Origin: Actinophytocola oryzae | GTDB lineage: Bacteria; Actinomycetota; Actinomycetes; Mycobacteriales; Pseudonocardiaceae | DNA length: 64,000 bases | NCBI RefSeq assembly: GCF_004364325.1 | Contig: NZ_SOCP01000029.1 | Span: forward strand, 22,368 to 86,367 | Reading direction: 5' to 3' | Part shown: positions 1-8,367 of the stretch, piece by piece | How positions within the stretch are numbered: position 1 is the first letter of the stretch | Layout of the letters: each line of letters starts with the position of its first letter | The notes under the pieces: generated by a model | Seen by the model: only the letters and a program-made list of their open reading frames with translations | Told to the model about the DNA's origin: nothing | Databases searched by the model: none | Program-made: the position numbers and the translations under genes

Positions 1-346
1 AGTCGGCGACATCCAGTGCCTCCGGCGCTGGTGCCGCGGACTCCGGCGTGTCGGTCAGCGTGGTGATCCTGGTCGGGAGGCTGCTGGTGGCCCCTGCCGT
101 GCCGGGGAGGTCCGTGCCGCTGCCAGGGGTGGTCGGCGCGGCCGTCGTGCTGCTGCCGGACGGGCCGGCGGCGGTGCCACTCGCCTTGTCGTTCGAGCCG
201 GTCAGCTGCGGGATGATGATGCCTGCCGCGAGCACCACGACGGCGACCACGAACACCACGATCGCGAGGTGGCGGGGCGAGCGCATGGGCCAGCCCCACA
301 GTCGCCGGTACACCGCGGCACGCCCGCGGTTGGTGCGGATCGGCAT
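1..346 (-). CDS. Membrane-anchored protein of a conjugation-like operon (3' end outside window)
   Basis: The ATG lies two bases beyond the stop of the TrbL-like gene, so this is the next gene of the same minus-strand operon. It continues past the window edge and about 115 codons are visible. A basic N-terminus with an RRLWGW stretch is followed by one membrane helix at about residues 28-46 (AIVVFVVAVVVLAAGIII). A long Ser/Thr/Gly/Pro-rich linker comes next, and the visible part ends in APEALDVAD. This is a cytoplasmic tail, one helix and an extracytoplasmic domain on a flexible linker. The topology and position would suit a VirB8/TcpC-type scaffold of a type IV secretion system, but the diagnostic domain is out of view, so that role is inference. 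Confidence 0.6.
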   Translation of the reverse strand, partial: MPIRTNRGRAAVYRRLWGWPMRSPRHLAIVVFVVAVVVLAAGIIIPQLTGSNDKASGTAAGPSGSSTTAAPTTPGSGTDLPGTAGATSSLPTRITTLTDTPESAAPAPEALDVAD

Positions 347-347
347 G

Positions 348-2396
348 TCATCTCACCACCGCGTCGGTCTCGCGGGGCCCGTCACGCAACGGCATCCGGC
401 GCGGCGCCGGTTCCCGTACCTCGAGCCCGCGCGAGGGCCGGTAGACCACGTGCACCGGCCGCCCGGCGACCATCTCGACGTCCGCCGGACGCGGTGACGG
501 CCGCTGGGCCTGCGGCTGGGGGTCGTAGCGGCCCTCGTTGCGACGGGTCGTGACCTGCGACGGGACGACCATCGCGTCCTCGCCGAACTCGCCGTGCACC
601 GGGTTGGTGTCGACGATCCGGCTGCGTGCCGGGATGACGCCGCTCGGGTCGTTGCGCCCGCCCGGGCTCCTCGGCATGAGCGCGGGCGCACGTTCGCCGT
701 CGCTCGACGGCAGCCCGTACGTACCGGTCCCGATGGAGGTCCGCCGCGTGTCGAGCCGCTCGGCGGTCGCCATGACCGGACCGGTGGCCTCCGGCCTCGG
801 CCTCCGCCCGCCACGCGTGGTGGCGACGGTGTCGCCGGCGAGTTTCTCGTCCTGGAGGTTGTCCCAGAACTCGTCCTGCGGGCCGCGCTGGTCGGGGCCC
901 TTGCGCTTGCGGAAGCGGGAGAAGATGCCGCCACCACCGGTCGGCACCGAGGCACCGGCCGCGCCGACGGACAGCTCGACCATCTGCCACATGCGCTTCA
1001 TCGGCCTGCCGACCAGCAGGAACACGAGCGTCACGATGCCGGCGAGCAGCATCTGGGTGAGCATCGACAGCTGCACGTCCGGGCCGAAGATCAGCTGAAG
1101 GAACTTGAAGTGGATACCGGCCAGCATGGCCAGGATCAGCACGTTCAGCACGACGGCGCCGACCGCTCGGCCGACCTTGCGGAGGATGTCGTGGTGGACG
1201 AGCGCCACGAGGCCGATGACCGGGGCCGCCAGTGTGAAGATCCGCAGCAGCAGTTGCGCGAGCAGCACGGCCAGCTTCGCCAGGAACTGGAACAGCGAGT
1301 AGACCAGCGACTGGAAGAACGCCAGGAAGCCCGCGCCGGTCCGACTGCCCTCGGTACCCGCGAAGTACCCCTGCGCGGAGCCGAGCTGGTTGTAGATCTT
1401 CTGGTACTCGCTCTGCTTCGCGGCTTCCGCCTGGTCGTTCGCGTCGTTGCCCGAGACCAGGTCGTCACGGGTCCACGCCTGCGCGGCCAGGAGGTCGCGA
1501 CCGTACTGCAGTGCCTTGGGGTCATCCGGTTTGCCGAACTCGCCGCGCAGCCAGTTCTCGTACACCACACGCGTGTGCAGCTCGTTCGGCAGGACATGCT
1601 GCTGCACGTCGTCGCGGTTGGGGTCCTCGAAGCCGTTCTGGATCCCCGTCGTCGTGTCGATGATCAGCTTGTCGATGAAGTCGTAGTTGTTGACGAGTAC
1701 CAGGGTCGAGGCGGCCAACCACATGCCACCGAGCGCGTAGAGCCCCCTGCGGGATACCGCGGCCAGGTCGCCCTTCCAGATCTGACGGAACATCAGGACA
1801 GCCAGGATCAGCATGAAGATGCTGAACAGCTGCATGTAGATGTTGTCGAAGATCGCCTTAGCCGCCGCGCCGATCTGCTGGTTCAGCCCACCGAGCACGC
1901 CGCCGTTGTAGAGCGTGTAGTGCAGCGAGTTGGTCGCACCGACGATGTTCTTGCCGAGGTTGAACAGCTCACTGCCCGCCCAGGTGTCAATCGTGACGCT
2001 TGGGTCGCTGATCGAGAGGGGCTGGTTGCAATTGGGGTCGTAGACGTGCCAGACCATGCCCGCGTACCCGTAGTCGCGGTACGGGCTGTTGGGGTGCTTG
2101 TCGTCGGTGTACGGGACCCCGCTGTCCTTGCCACCTCGTAAGCCGTTGCCCTGCGGTGGGTCGATGGCGCCGACCATGCCCGAGCCGGGTCGCTCCGGGA
2201 ACGGCGCGCAGCTCTGTTCCTGCTGCTGCGCGGCCATGGCCGGGGAGCCGACCATCGCCTGCATGCCTAGGAGGGCCGCGACGATCGTCAGAGAGGCAAC
2301 CCGACCTCTGTGACGGGTCGGGTTGGTCGAGGAGCGTCTTTTCCGCCGCCATGCCATGAAGAACAACACGGCGGCGATCACCACCAGGGTCGTCAT
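348..2396 (-). CDS. TrbL/VirB6-like polytopic membrane protein
   Basis: The product has 682 residues. An N-terminal hydrophobic segment (about residues 1-15) and a second hydrophobic, signal-like segment ending in AMA (about 34-55) come first. A periplasmic region with Cys pairs follows, then at least five strong membrane helices between about residues 190 and 480. The hydrophilic C-terminal tail is basic and Pro/Arg-rich. This architecture fits the TrbL/VirB6 family, the polytopic inner-membrane channel component of type IV secretion systems. It follows the VirB4-like gene by 70 bases and precedes the next membrane protein by one base, consistent with one operon. The assignment rests on topology and context; no short catalytic motif exists to confirm it. 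Confidence 0.65.
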   Translation of the reverse strand: MTTLVVIAAVLFFMAWRRKRRSSTNPTRHRGRVASLTIVAALLGMQAMVGSPAMAAQQQEQSCAPFPERPGSGMVGAIDPPQGNGLRGGKDSGVPYTDDKHPNSPYRDYGYAGMVWHVYDPNCNQPLSISDPSVTIDTWAGSELFNLGKNIVGATNSLHYTLYNGGVLGGLNQQIGAAAKAIFDNIYMQLFSIFMLILAVLMFRQIWKGDLAAVSRRGLYALGGMWLAASTLVLVNNYDFIDKLIIDTTTGIQNGFEDPNRDDVQQHVLPNELHTRVVYENWLRGEFGKPDDPKALQYGRDLLAAQAWTRDDLVSGNDANDQAEAAKQSEYQKIYNQLGSAQGYFAGTEGSRTGAGFLAFFQSLVYSLFQFLAKLAVLLAQLLLRIFTLAAPVIGLVALVHHDILRKVGRAVGAVVLNVLILAMLAGIHFKFLQLIFGPDVQLSMLTQMLLAGIVTLVFLLVGRPMKRMWQMVELSVGAAGASVPTGGGGIFSRFRKRKGPDQRGPQDEFWDNLQDEKLAGDTVATTRGGRRPRPEATGPVMATAERLDTRRTSIGTGTYGLPSSDGERAPALMPRSPGGRNDPSGVIPARSRIVDTNPVHGEFGEDAMVVPSQVTTRRNEGRYDPQPQAQRPSPRPADVEMVAGRPVHVVYRPSRGLEVREPAPRRMPLRDGPRETDAVVR

Positions 2397-2466
2397 GCTG
2401 CGCCGCCTTCGCCGGCCCCGTCCGAGCTACGGGGTAGTCGAAAACGTGCGGGTCGACAGCCGGCTG

Positions 2467-5400
2467 TCATGCGGCATCCACCCGCCCGCGATTACCTGAC
2501 TTCTTTCCGTTCCCCGAGCCGTCCGGTGGTCCGTCCAGGTTCGGGTCGTCATCGGTGAGGCCCAGTTCGAAGTCCGCCGCGAGGTCGAACTCGGCCTGCT
2601 CCTCCACGTAGTCCGTCGCCCCTTCGCGGGGTTTCGGCTCGTCGGACGGCAGCTCCGGTGCGCGTGCCTCCGAGGCGATGACCGCCCCCGGTGCCACGTC
2701 GCGCAGGGCGTCCGGGGTCGTGTCCATCACGCCGCGCAGGTGGTCGAGGTGCGGGCCCGACAGGTCGATGCGGATGCGTTCCACACCGCCCGCGCCGTCG
2801 CCGAAGATGAACTGGCGCGGGGACGTGTCGCGGACCGCGTCGCGGTGGCCGCCGGGGCGACGGCCGAGGGAGGCCACCACCTGCTCGTAGCCCGCGCCCA
2901 CCGGCACCTTCAGCAGCCGCAGCGCGTCCTCCTGTGCCTGGTCGTCGTCGAGTCGTCCGACGAACACCGAGTCCAGCAGCGTGACGAAGCCCTGGATGCG
3001 GAGGAAGTCGGCCGGGATCTGCGAGGACAGGAGCACACGAACGTTCCATTTACGGGAGTCACGGGCGAACCGGTTCATGAGCACCCGGCCCGTCGGCACC
3101 TCCGACAGGAAGAACGCCTCGTCGATCCACACGCCTTTGCGAGTGTCCTTCGTGCGTTCGTAGATCGACCGCTGCGTCAGCCACGCCGCCAGGTTGAGCA
3201 TCTCGACACCGAGGGACTCGGCGTCGGTCCAGTGCTCGCGGCCCACACCGTCCTTCGGCAGCGTCAGGCCCGCCATGGTCATGACCGTCAGGCGGTCGTC
3301 ACGCTGCTCGGTGTACGGGTCCGCGTCCTTCTCCGGGATGAGCAGCGACATGCGCTCCCGCATCTCGTCCAGGAAGTCCGCGACCACGACCGCGTGCTCG
3401 TGGTGCTCCGACGCGTCCCGCCGCAGCGCCTCGAACACCAGGCTCGGGTCGGCGTCCGCGCGGCCACCGACCATGCGGACCGCCCGCAGCAGCACGATGC
3501 GGGTCTGCGGCATGCGTGCGATGTCGTAGGGCAGCAACCCGGTCAGCACGTCCAGCGCCAGACGACGCCTGGTGGCCGCCGCCAGTGCCTTCTCGCGCCG
3601 CCACGCGCGCTCCGGGTCGTCCTCGTCGCGGAAGTGGTCGAACTGCGGCTCCGCCACCACCCGGTACGGGTTCAGGATGCCGGGCTGTGCGTTCAACAGG
3701 TTGATCGGCCGCGCGTAGGGCCGCAGCTCCGGCAGGTCGCACAGCTTCGTCAGCGGGCCGGACGGGTCGAGGATCGTCCAGTGGGCCCCGGCTCGCAGCG
3801 TCTTGTAGACGATGCCGCCGCCGAGGAACGACTTGCCGCCACCGAGACCGGCGACCATCGCGGTCAGACCGGACCCGTCGCGGATCTCCTGGGCCATCCA
3901 CGGGTCCCACGCCACCGGGCGCCGGGTCGCCGTGCACGTCTCGCCGAGCAGGATCCCCCGCCGGTCGCCGACCTCGGCCGTGGCCGTCGGGACCGCCGCC
4001 GCGGCCCAGACCACCGAGCCGCGCCGCATGTACGCGGAGGAGGCCAGGTGCTCGCCGGGGATGAACTCCCTGGCCAGCGCGTACTGGGCCTCCGGGTGCT
4101 CGATCGCGACCTTCGGCTTGTACAGCTCGAGGACCTGCTGCGCGAGGCGCAACGCGTCGCGCTCGGTCGGGCCGGACACCGCGAGCCGCCACCACGAGCG
4201 CACCCGGGTGGCCAGGGCGGTGAAGCCCGAGGTCATCTCGTCGTCGATCTCCAGCACCCGCGACGCCTGGCGGGCCAGCGACTGCGGCGGCTCCAGCTCG
4301 TGCTCGTCGGTGTAGTGCCGGACCTGCGAGCGGACCTTGTTCATCTGTCGCGCCAGCTCGCCCTGGACCTCCTCGGGGCGGCGCACGTAGATGCGTGCCG
4401 ACCACTCGACGGACGCCGCGAGGCGGTCGGAGTGCTGCAGCCAGGGGTCGTCCAGCTCGGGGATCTGCAGGCCGTGCATCTGCCCGACGGTCAGCACCGC
4501 GACGTGTCGCGTCATGCCGGCGTTCGAGCCGGTGCGGCCGCGCACGGTGACGGTCGGCGCGTAGGGCTCCTGGTGGAAGTCCGCCGCGTCGGTGAACGAG
4601 GCCAGGTCCTCCGGCTCCCACACCGAATCCGGCACCGCGGGCAGGTTGCGCGGCGCGGGCAGCCCCAGCGAGCACGACCGGTGCATCAGCCAGGACATCT
4701 CCTGCGCTGAGGCGGGCCTGCCCTCCAGCCCGGCGGACGCGATCACCTGGTCGAGGTGCTCGACCTCGGAGTCGATGGCGAGCAGCTCGGCGTCGACGGC
4801 GGCCGGGAAGATCCTGCGCAGCAGTGGCGCGGCGCGCTCGACGGCCCGGTCGACCATGTTGCGGGTCTGGACCTGGACCCCCAGGTAGACCTCCTTCTCC
4901 GCCATCGACCGGCCGAGCAGCTGCTGCTGCTCGCCGATCAGGTAGTCGTCGAAGGACAGCGCGCCGGAGGTGTCGGGCAGGCGGTTGACCGCGTTGTGCA
5001 CGTGCGCCTCGGCCCACATGCGGATCGGGTACGGCCTCGTCGTGACCCGCAGGTGCATCCAGCGGCCTGCCAGCTCCGCGTACTGGCCCGCGATCGCGGC
5101 GATCAGGTCCTGGCGCTGCGAGTCCGAACGGAACGACCAGCGCTGCGGCGCCAGCCGGTACCACGCGAACACGTCGGTGCCGTTGCGAAGGAGGTGACCA
5201 TCGATGCTTCGGGCCGCGATCGACGGGGTATACGTGGGAATGGACTGCTCCCCGGGAAGACGACGGTTGTGCTTGTTGTCGCCGGCCGGCCGGTACTGCG
5301 GGGCCGGCGGTGGTACCTGTCTCGCCATGGGTGGGTCGAGCAGTTCGTGATCCGGTGCGGCGTGCCGGCCCCTGAGGTTCGCGGACGGCTGCTGGTGACG

Positions 5401-5469
5401 TCTGGCGGGCGCCGGGTACGGCGTGCCTTGCCGCGGCTCAGGCTCGTGCTTGCTTCGTCGTGCGAACAC
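2467..5469 (-). CDS. VirB4-like conjugation/secretion ATPase
   Basis: This 1000-residue protein carries a Walker A motif GLGGGKS at about residues 540-547 and a Walker B segment GVWIDEAFFL at about 778-786. A following LLSSQIP segment resembles the sensor region of the VirB4/TraC/FtsK-HerA superfamily. The N-terminal half corresponds to the VirB4 N-terminal region, and the acidic C-terminal tail is probably disordered. The GTG start is preceded by a strong GGGAGGGG ribosome-binding site about 6 bases upstream. This start makes the gene overlap the preceding gene by 32 bases, suggesting translational coupling. VirB4 proteins energise type IV secretion and pilus assembly. No relaxase or VirD4-type coupling protein is visible, so the substrate is unknown. 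Confidence 0.8.
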   Translation of the reverse strand: MFARRSKHEPEPRQGTPYPAPARRHQQPSANLRGRHAAPDHELLDPPMARQVPPPAPQYRPAGDNKHNRRLPGEQSIPTYTPSIAARSIDGHLLRNGTDVFAWYRLAPQRWSFRSDSQRQDLIAAIAGQYAELAGRWMHLRVTTRPYPIRMWAEAHVHNAVNRLPDTSGALSFDDYLIGEQQQLLGRSMAEKEVYLGVQVQTRNMVDRAVERAAPLLRRIFPAAVDAELLAIDSEVEHLDQVIASAGLEGRPASAQEMSWLMHRSCSLGLPAPRNLPAVPDSVWEPEDLASFTDAADFHQEPYAPTVTVRGRTGSNAGMTRHVAVLTVGQMHGLQIPELDDPWLQHSDRLAASVEWSARIYVRRPEEVQGELARQMNKVRSQVRHYTDEHELEPPQSLARQASRVLEIDDEMTSGFTALATRVRSWWRLAVSGPTERDALRLAQQVLELYKPKVAIEHPEAQYALAREFIPGEHLASSAYMRRGSVVWAAAAVPTATAEVGDRRGILLGETCTATRRPVAWDPWMAQEIRDGSGLTAMVAGLGGGKSFLGGGIVYKTLRAGAHWTILDPSGPLTKLCDLPELRPYARPINLLNAQPGILNPYRVVAEPQFDHFRDEDDPERAWRREKALAAATRRRLALDVLTGLLPYDIARMPQTRIVLLRAVRMVGGRADADPSLVFEALRRDASEHHEHAVVVADFLDEMRERMSLLIPEKDADPYTEQRDDRLTVMTMAGLTLPKDGVGREHWTDAESLGVEMLNLAAWLTQRSIYERTKDTRKGVWIDEAFFLSEVPTGRVLMNRFARDSRKWNVRVLLSSQIPADFLRIQGFVTLLDSVFVGRLDDDQAQEDALRLLKVPVGAGYEQVVASLGRRPGGHRDAVRDTSPRQFIFGDGAGGVERIRIDLSGPHLDHLRGVMDTTPDALRDVAPGAVIASEARAPELPSDEPKPREGATDYVEEQAEFDLAADFELGLTDDDPNLDGPPDGSGNGKKSGNRGRVDAA

Positions 5470-5860
5470 CGCGCCCCCTCCCGCGTCTCGTCGGTTGCCG
5501 CCTCGGCCGGGTCGTGCTGACCCGGACCCTGGTGGCGGTGACGGCGCCGCCCTGACCCGCGCTCGTCTCCCGTGGCGCGGTCAACTCGCGAATCCACATC
5601 GAGGCCACCGCCGACAGCGGCCGCTCGTGACTGATCTTGGCGCAGATGATCCTGGTCAGCAGGATGGTGGCCACGATCCCCCACGCGATCGCCCAGAAGA
5701 GCGAGATCCCGAGCTTGCGCTCGACGGTGAGCACGATGAGGAAGACGAACACTCCGACGCCCCACGCCACGTAACGGGCCCGCCAGGGCATCGTGGCCCG
5801 TGGGGGCCCGAGCCAGACGGCGTCGACGCGGTACACCTCGTCGTCGGTACGAATGCGCAC
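5438..5860 (-). CDS. Small PrgI-like membrane protein of the conjugation-like operon
   Basis: This 140-residue protein has two adjacent membrane helices (about residues 30-45 and 50-70) and a strongly basic C-terminal tail rich in Arg, Thr and Gln. Size and hairpin topology match PrgI-type proteins, the small inner-membrane components found next to VirB4 in Gram-positive type IV secretion systems; the family assignment is inference. It starts 13 bases after the pilin-like gene and its 3' end overlaps the VirB4-like start by 32 bases. The basic tail is encoded partly by the overlap region and may interact with the ATPase, but nothing in the sequence proves this. Confidence 0.65.
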   Translation of the reverse strand: MRIRTDDEVYRVDAVWLGPPRATMPWRARYVAWGVGVFVFLIVLTVERKLGISLFWAIAWGIVATILLTRIICAKISHERPLSAVASMWIRELTAPRETSAGQGGAVTATRVRVSTTRPRRQPTRRGRGRGVRTTKQARA

Positions 5861-5873
5861 AGGTGCCCTCTGC

Positions 5874-6146
5874 TCAGCCGGTGAAGAGTCCGGCGATCCA
5901 GGTGCCGATGTTCTTGCCGGCGTCCGTGGTCACCGCCAACCCGATGATGGCCAGGGCGACGATCACTCCGCCGAGCCGTCGCATGACGCCGGCGTTGTCT
6001 CCCTTGCCGCCGCCGAGCCACAGGAGGAGGAGTGCGACCACCAGCAGCAGTAGCGGGATGATGTTGTTCAGGATCCAGTCACGGACCCCGCTTGTGCCCA
6101 AACCACCGGTTTCCTGGGCGAGCTCGAGGGTGGTCATGGCGATCAT
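5874..6146 (-). CDS. Small two-helix membrane protein, VirB2/TrbC pilin-like
   Basis: The 90-residue product has a short N-terminal part followed by two hydrophobic helices (about residues 29-45 and 55-75) separated by a GGGKGDNAG loop with a positively charged MRR. That is the layout of mature VirB2/TrbC pilins, although no leader peptide or signal-peptidase site is evident. It is the first gene of the minus-strand operon, and a GGGAG ribosome-binding site lies about 9 bases before the ATG. An alternative ATG sits three codons in. The position at the head of a cluster with VirB4-, PrgI- and TrbL-like genes supports a structural secretion role, but a generic small membrane protein cannot be excluded. 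Confidence 0.6.
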   Translation of the reverse strand: MIAMTTLELAQETGGLGTSGVRDWILNNIIPLLLLVVALLLLWLGGGKGDNAGVMRRLGGVIVALAIIGLAVTTDAGKNIGTWIAGLFTG

Positions 6147-6208
6147 GTTCTTAGCTCCCGTGTGCGCGGCCGCTGATGCCTGCCGTTCGTAGACGAGTAG
6201 AGCACGCT

Positions 6209-6230
6209 CACATCACGATGTGTAGTGATG
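6209..6230. promoter_or_regulatory. Overlapping dyads upstream of the conjugation-like operon
   Basis: CACATC and GATGTG form perfect arms around a 2-base spacer at 6209-6222. The overlapping CATCAC and GTGATG (6211-6216 and 6225-6230) form a second dyad. The site is about 65 bases upstream of the first start codon of the operon, a plausible operator position. The regulator is unknown. Confidence 0.4.
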
Positions 6231-6442
6231 AGAGGGCGCTCCGTAGATCATCTTCTGACGCGGTCATATTCTCCTCGGCGCTCGACGACGTGCCATCTGA
6301 CCACACACATGATGAAGCGCGAAGGGCCTCCACGTCGTCACGGTCACTCGTCTGTACCAATATGTCGGTAGGTTCACCCACTTGCTGAGGGCGTCCTAAC
6401 TGTAGGTGCGGGACGCGACGCGTCAACCCACCACTACACGGT

Positions 6443-6483
6443 TGGGTGTCACCCATTTGGCGTATCGCAACACCTAGAGGTGT
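6443..6483. promoter_or_regulatory. Pair of inverted repeats, candidate operators
   Basis: TGGGTG-T-CACCCA lies at 6443-6455 and ACACCT-AG-AGGTGT at 6470-6483. Both are perfect six-base-arm palindromes in otherwise non-repetitive sequence. The second has the same 6-2-6 architecture as the dyad at 6209. They may bind a repressor of the conjugation-like operon; this is inference from symmetry alone. Confidence 0.35.
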
Positions 6484-6630
6484 ATTCGCCACACTGTCCT
6501 TGACCGTTCTACCCGCACGTGGAGCGGGCCGAGATCACACACGGTCCACCATGGTCCCCGCGGTGTGGATCGTGATCGAAACGCCGCACACCAAGCGTCT
6601 CCTCCTCGGGGTTCGTGGCCCCTGGGCTGG

Positions 6631-7029
6631 GCGGACGAGCCGGCATGTAAGCCGGATCCTGTCCCCGGCCTCGCGGCCGGTGGGCGGTCATCCATCTGGA
6701 CCTGCCGTCGCCGACAGGCTCTAGCGGCCTACCCGCAGGCTCGGGCGAGCAGCCCTCGAACGCCTGCGCGAGTACCCCTTTCGGGGCACCCTTCTTGGCC
6801 TTGCTCCGGGTGGGGTTTACCTAGCCACTCCGGTCACCCGGAGTGCTGGTGGTCTCTTACACCACCGTTTCACCCTTACCTGGCCACGTTGCCGCCAGGC
6901 GGTCTGTTCTCTGTGGCACTGTCCCGCGGGTCGCCCCGGGTTGCCGTTAACAACCACCCTGCCCTTCGGAGTCCGGACTTTCCTCGACGGGCTCATCACC
7001 CGCCGCGACCGCCCTGCCGACTCGTCCGC
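6631..7029 (-). ncRNA. rnpB: RNase P RNA (type A)
   Basis: The minus strand contains hallmark blocks of bacterial RNase P RNA in order. GAGGAAAGTCCGGACTCC lies near the 5' end (P4 region). It is followed by a GGGTGGTTGTTAACGG block, ACAGTGCCACAGAGAACAGA, GGGTGAAACGGTGG, GTGTAAGAGACCACC, and finally GGATCCGGCTTACA near the 3' end. The ends were set by the terminal P1 helix: GCGGACGAG (5' end, plus-strand 7021-7029) pairs perfectly with CTCGTCCGC (3' end, plus-strand 6631-6639). The length of about 399 nucleotides is typical for actinobacteria. The RNA is the catalytic subunit that processes tRNA 5' leaders together with RnpA protein. Confidence 0.96.
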
Positions 7030-7036
7030 GTCACCA

Positions 7037-7042
7037 AGGGTA
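7037..7042 (-). promoter_or_regulatory. Probable -10 element of rnpB
   Basis: On the minus strand TACCCT (TANNNT) ends seven bases before the inferred first nucleotide of RNase P RNA, the expected distance for a -10 hexamer. No good -35 was recognised at 16-19 bases. Confidence 0.5.
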
Positions 7043-7135
7043 ACGCCCCGCCCAGAAGTGGATCATGGCAACCTGTGCGCGGCCGAGGTTTCGCCCGCCG
7101 AGTCTCCCACCTCCTGCGCCGGATGTCCGCTCCAG

Positions 7136-7276
7136 TTGTCCACAGGTCGAGTTGTCCACAACCAAGATCGACATCCCCGCAACTGTCACCCCCTGCCGGT
7201 AGACTGGCGTGGCGGGGTGCCCCCGGGATCGGGTGGGGGCTGCCCGAGGTGACCAGCTGCGTTGGCATTGATCAAG
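7136..7276 (+). repeat. Intergenic repeat copy 1 (type A) with twin DnaA boxes and hairpin
   Basis: Two perfect actinobacterial DnaA boxes TTGTCCACA lie at 7136-7144 and 7152-7160. TAGACT, a TANNNT hexamer, follows at 7200-7205. A hairpin GCCCCC/GGGGGC spans 7219-7240, and the element ends with TTGATCAAG at 7268-7276. A block of more than 70 bases from ACTGTCACC to GAGGTGACC is identical to copies at 36861-37004 and 44733-44876. This copy lies between the divergent-facing rnpB 5' end and the 3' end of the RNase H-phosphatase gene. Its box spacing is 16, against 19-20 in the other copies. Confidence 0.9.
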
Positions 7277-7314
7277 ATTTTGCGGACCAGTGCGTTCGTG
7301 TGGTGACGTGGCCG

Positions 7315-8367
7315 TCAGGTCAGGTGTGAGGTGTCGTTGACCAGGCGCACCGAGGCGTTGCCGTCCGGGTAGAACTCCACGATCGACAGCGACGCCAGAT
7401 CGAGGTGCAGGCGGAACAGCAGTGACGGGCCCGCGTCCAGGCCTATGCGCAGCAGCGACTTGATGGGCGTCACATGACTGACCAGTACCACGGTCTGACC
7501 CGCGTACCGTTCCACCAGTTCGTCGCGGGCCGTCGTCACCCTGGTGTGGACCGCGTTGAAGCTTTCGCCGTTCGGTGGCGCCGTGGCCGGGTCACCCAGC
7601 CAGCGGCGGTGCAGGGCCGGGTCCCGCTCGGCCGCTTCCTGGAACGTCAGCCGCTCCCAGTCGCCGAAGTCGGTCTCTATCAGGCCTTCGTGGGTTTCCA
7701 CCTCGTGGCCCGACGCCGACGCCACTTCCTCCGCTGTCTGCCTGGCGCGGCCGAGCGGCGACGAGACCACCGCCGCGAAGTCCAGTGTGGACAGTCTGGT
7801 CGCTGCCGCCTTCGCCTGCCGCACGCCGGTTTCCGTCATCGGGACGTCGCCGCGACCCGAGTAGCGGCGTTCGCCGGACAGCGCGGTTTGGCCGTGGCGC
7901 AACAGAAGCAGGCGGGTGGGCGTGCCTGTCGCACCCGTCCAGCGGGCGGGTGCCTTCGCGTCGAGGCCCGCCTGTGCGTCCATCGCCTCGTTGGCCAGGC
8001 GGTCCGCGTGCGTGTTCTGCGCTCGCGGGATCCACGTGTAGGTGACCTCGTCGAACGACGACGCCACTGACGCGGCCGTAGCGGCCAGCGGTTTGAGCGC
8101 CTCGTTCCTCACCTGCCAGCGGCCGGACATCTGCTCGACCACCAGTTTCGAGTCCATGCGGACGGCCACGACCGTGGCGCCCAGGTCCCGTGCCGCCGAC
8201 AGGCCCGCGATCAGGCCCTGGTACTCGGCGACGTTGTTCGTCGCCAGCCCAAGGCCCTCGGCACGCTCCGCCAGGACGGCACCGTCCGGGGCGAAGACCG
8301 CCGCGCCGTAGCCTGCCGGCCCGGGGTTGCCGCGTGAGCCGCCGTCGGCCTCTACGACGACCCTCAC
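7315..8367 (-). CDS. Bifunctional RNase HI / phosphoglycerate-mutase-like phosphatase
   Basis: The 350-residue protein begins with an RNase HI domain. EADGGSRGNPGP contains the first catalytic Asp, NVAEYQGL the Glu, VRMDSKL the second Asp, and HADRLANEAMD the last. From about residue 155 a histidine phosphatase domain follows, with LLLRHGQT, SSPLGRARQTAEE and the second His in VSHVTPIK. The fusion is the known actinobacterial type represented by M. tuberculosis Rv2228c, where the C-terminal domain has alpha-ribazole phosphatase/acid phosphatase activity linked to cobalamin. The GTG start overlaps the upstream stop as GTGA. It is the last gene of a four-gene operon with a CobC-like enzyme, which supports a role in cobamide lower-ligand metabolism alongside RNA-DNA hybrid removal. 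Confidence 0.92.
   Translation of the reverse strand: MRVVVEADGGSRGNPGPAGYGAAVFAPDGAVLAERAEGLGLATNNVAEYQGLIAGLSAARDLGATVVAVRMDSKLVVEQMSGRWQVRNEALKPLAATAASVASSFDEVTYTWIPRAQNTHADRLANEAMDAQAGLDAKAPARWTGATGTPTRLLLLRHGQTALSGERRYSGRGDVPMTETGVRQAKAAATRLSTLDFAAVVSSPLGRARQTAEEVASASGHEVETHEGLIETDFGDWERLTFQEAAERDPALHRRWLGDPATAPPNGESFNAVHTRVTTARDELVERYAGQTVVLVSHVTPIKSLLRIGLDAGPSLLFRLHLDLASLSIVEFYPDGNASVRLVNDTSHLT

Larger units (their letters stand above)
6147..6630. other. Long intergenic region with several dyads, upstream of the conjugation-like operon
   Basis: This 484-base gap lies between the first gene of the conjugation-like operon and the 3' end of rnpB. It is visibly less GC-rich than its surroundings and contains no convincing coding sequence. 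An open stretch at 6208-6492 on the minus strand has no family resemblance or good ribosome-binding site. Four short inverted repeats are described separately. The region probably holds the operon promoter and operators; no clear -35/-10 pair could be assigned. Confidence 0.6.

Noticed and set aside
6208..6492. 94-codon minus-strand open frame between the secretion-like operon and rnpB
   Set aside because: No ribosome-binding site, no family resemblance, and it spans several regulatory dyads in an AT-richer control region.
7136..7160. DnaA boxes as a chromosomal replication origin
   Set aside because: No dnaA, dnaN or AT-rich unwinding region is near, and the boxes belong to a dispersed repeat with only two boxes per copy.
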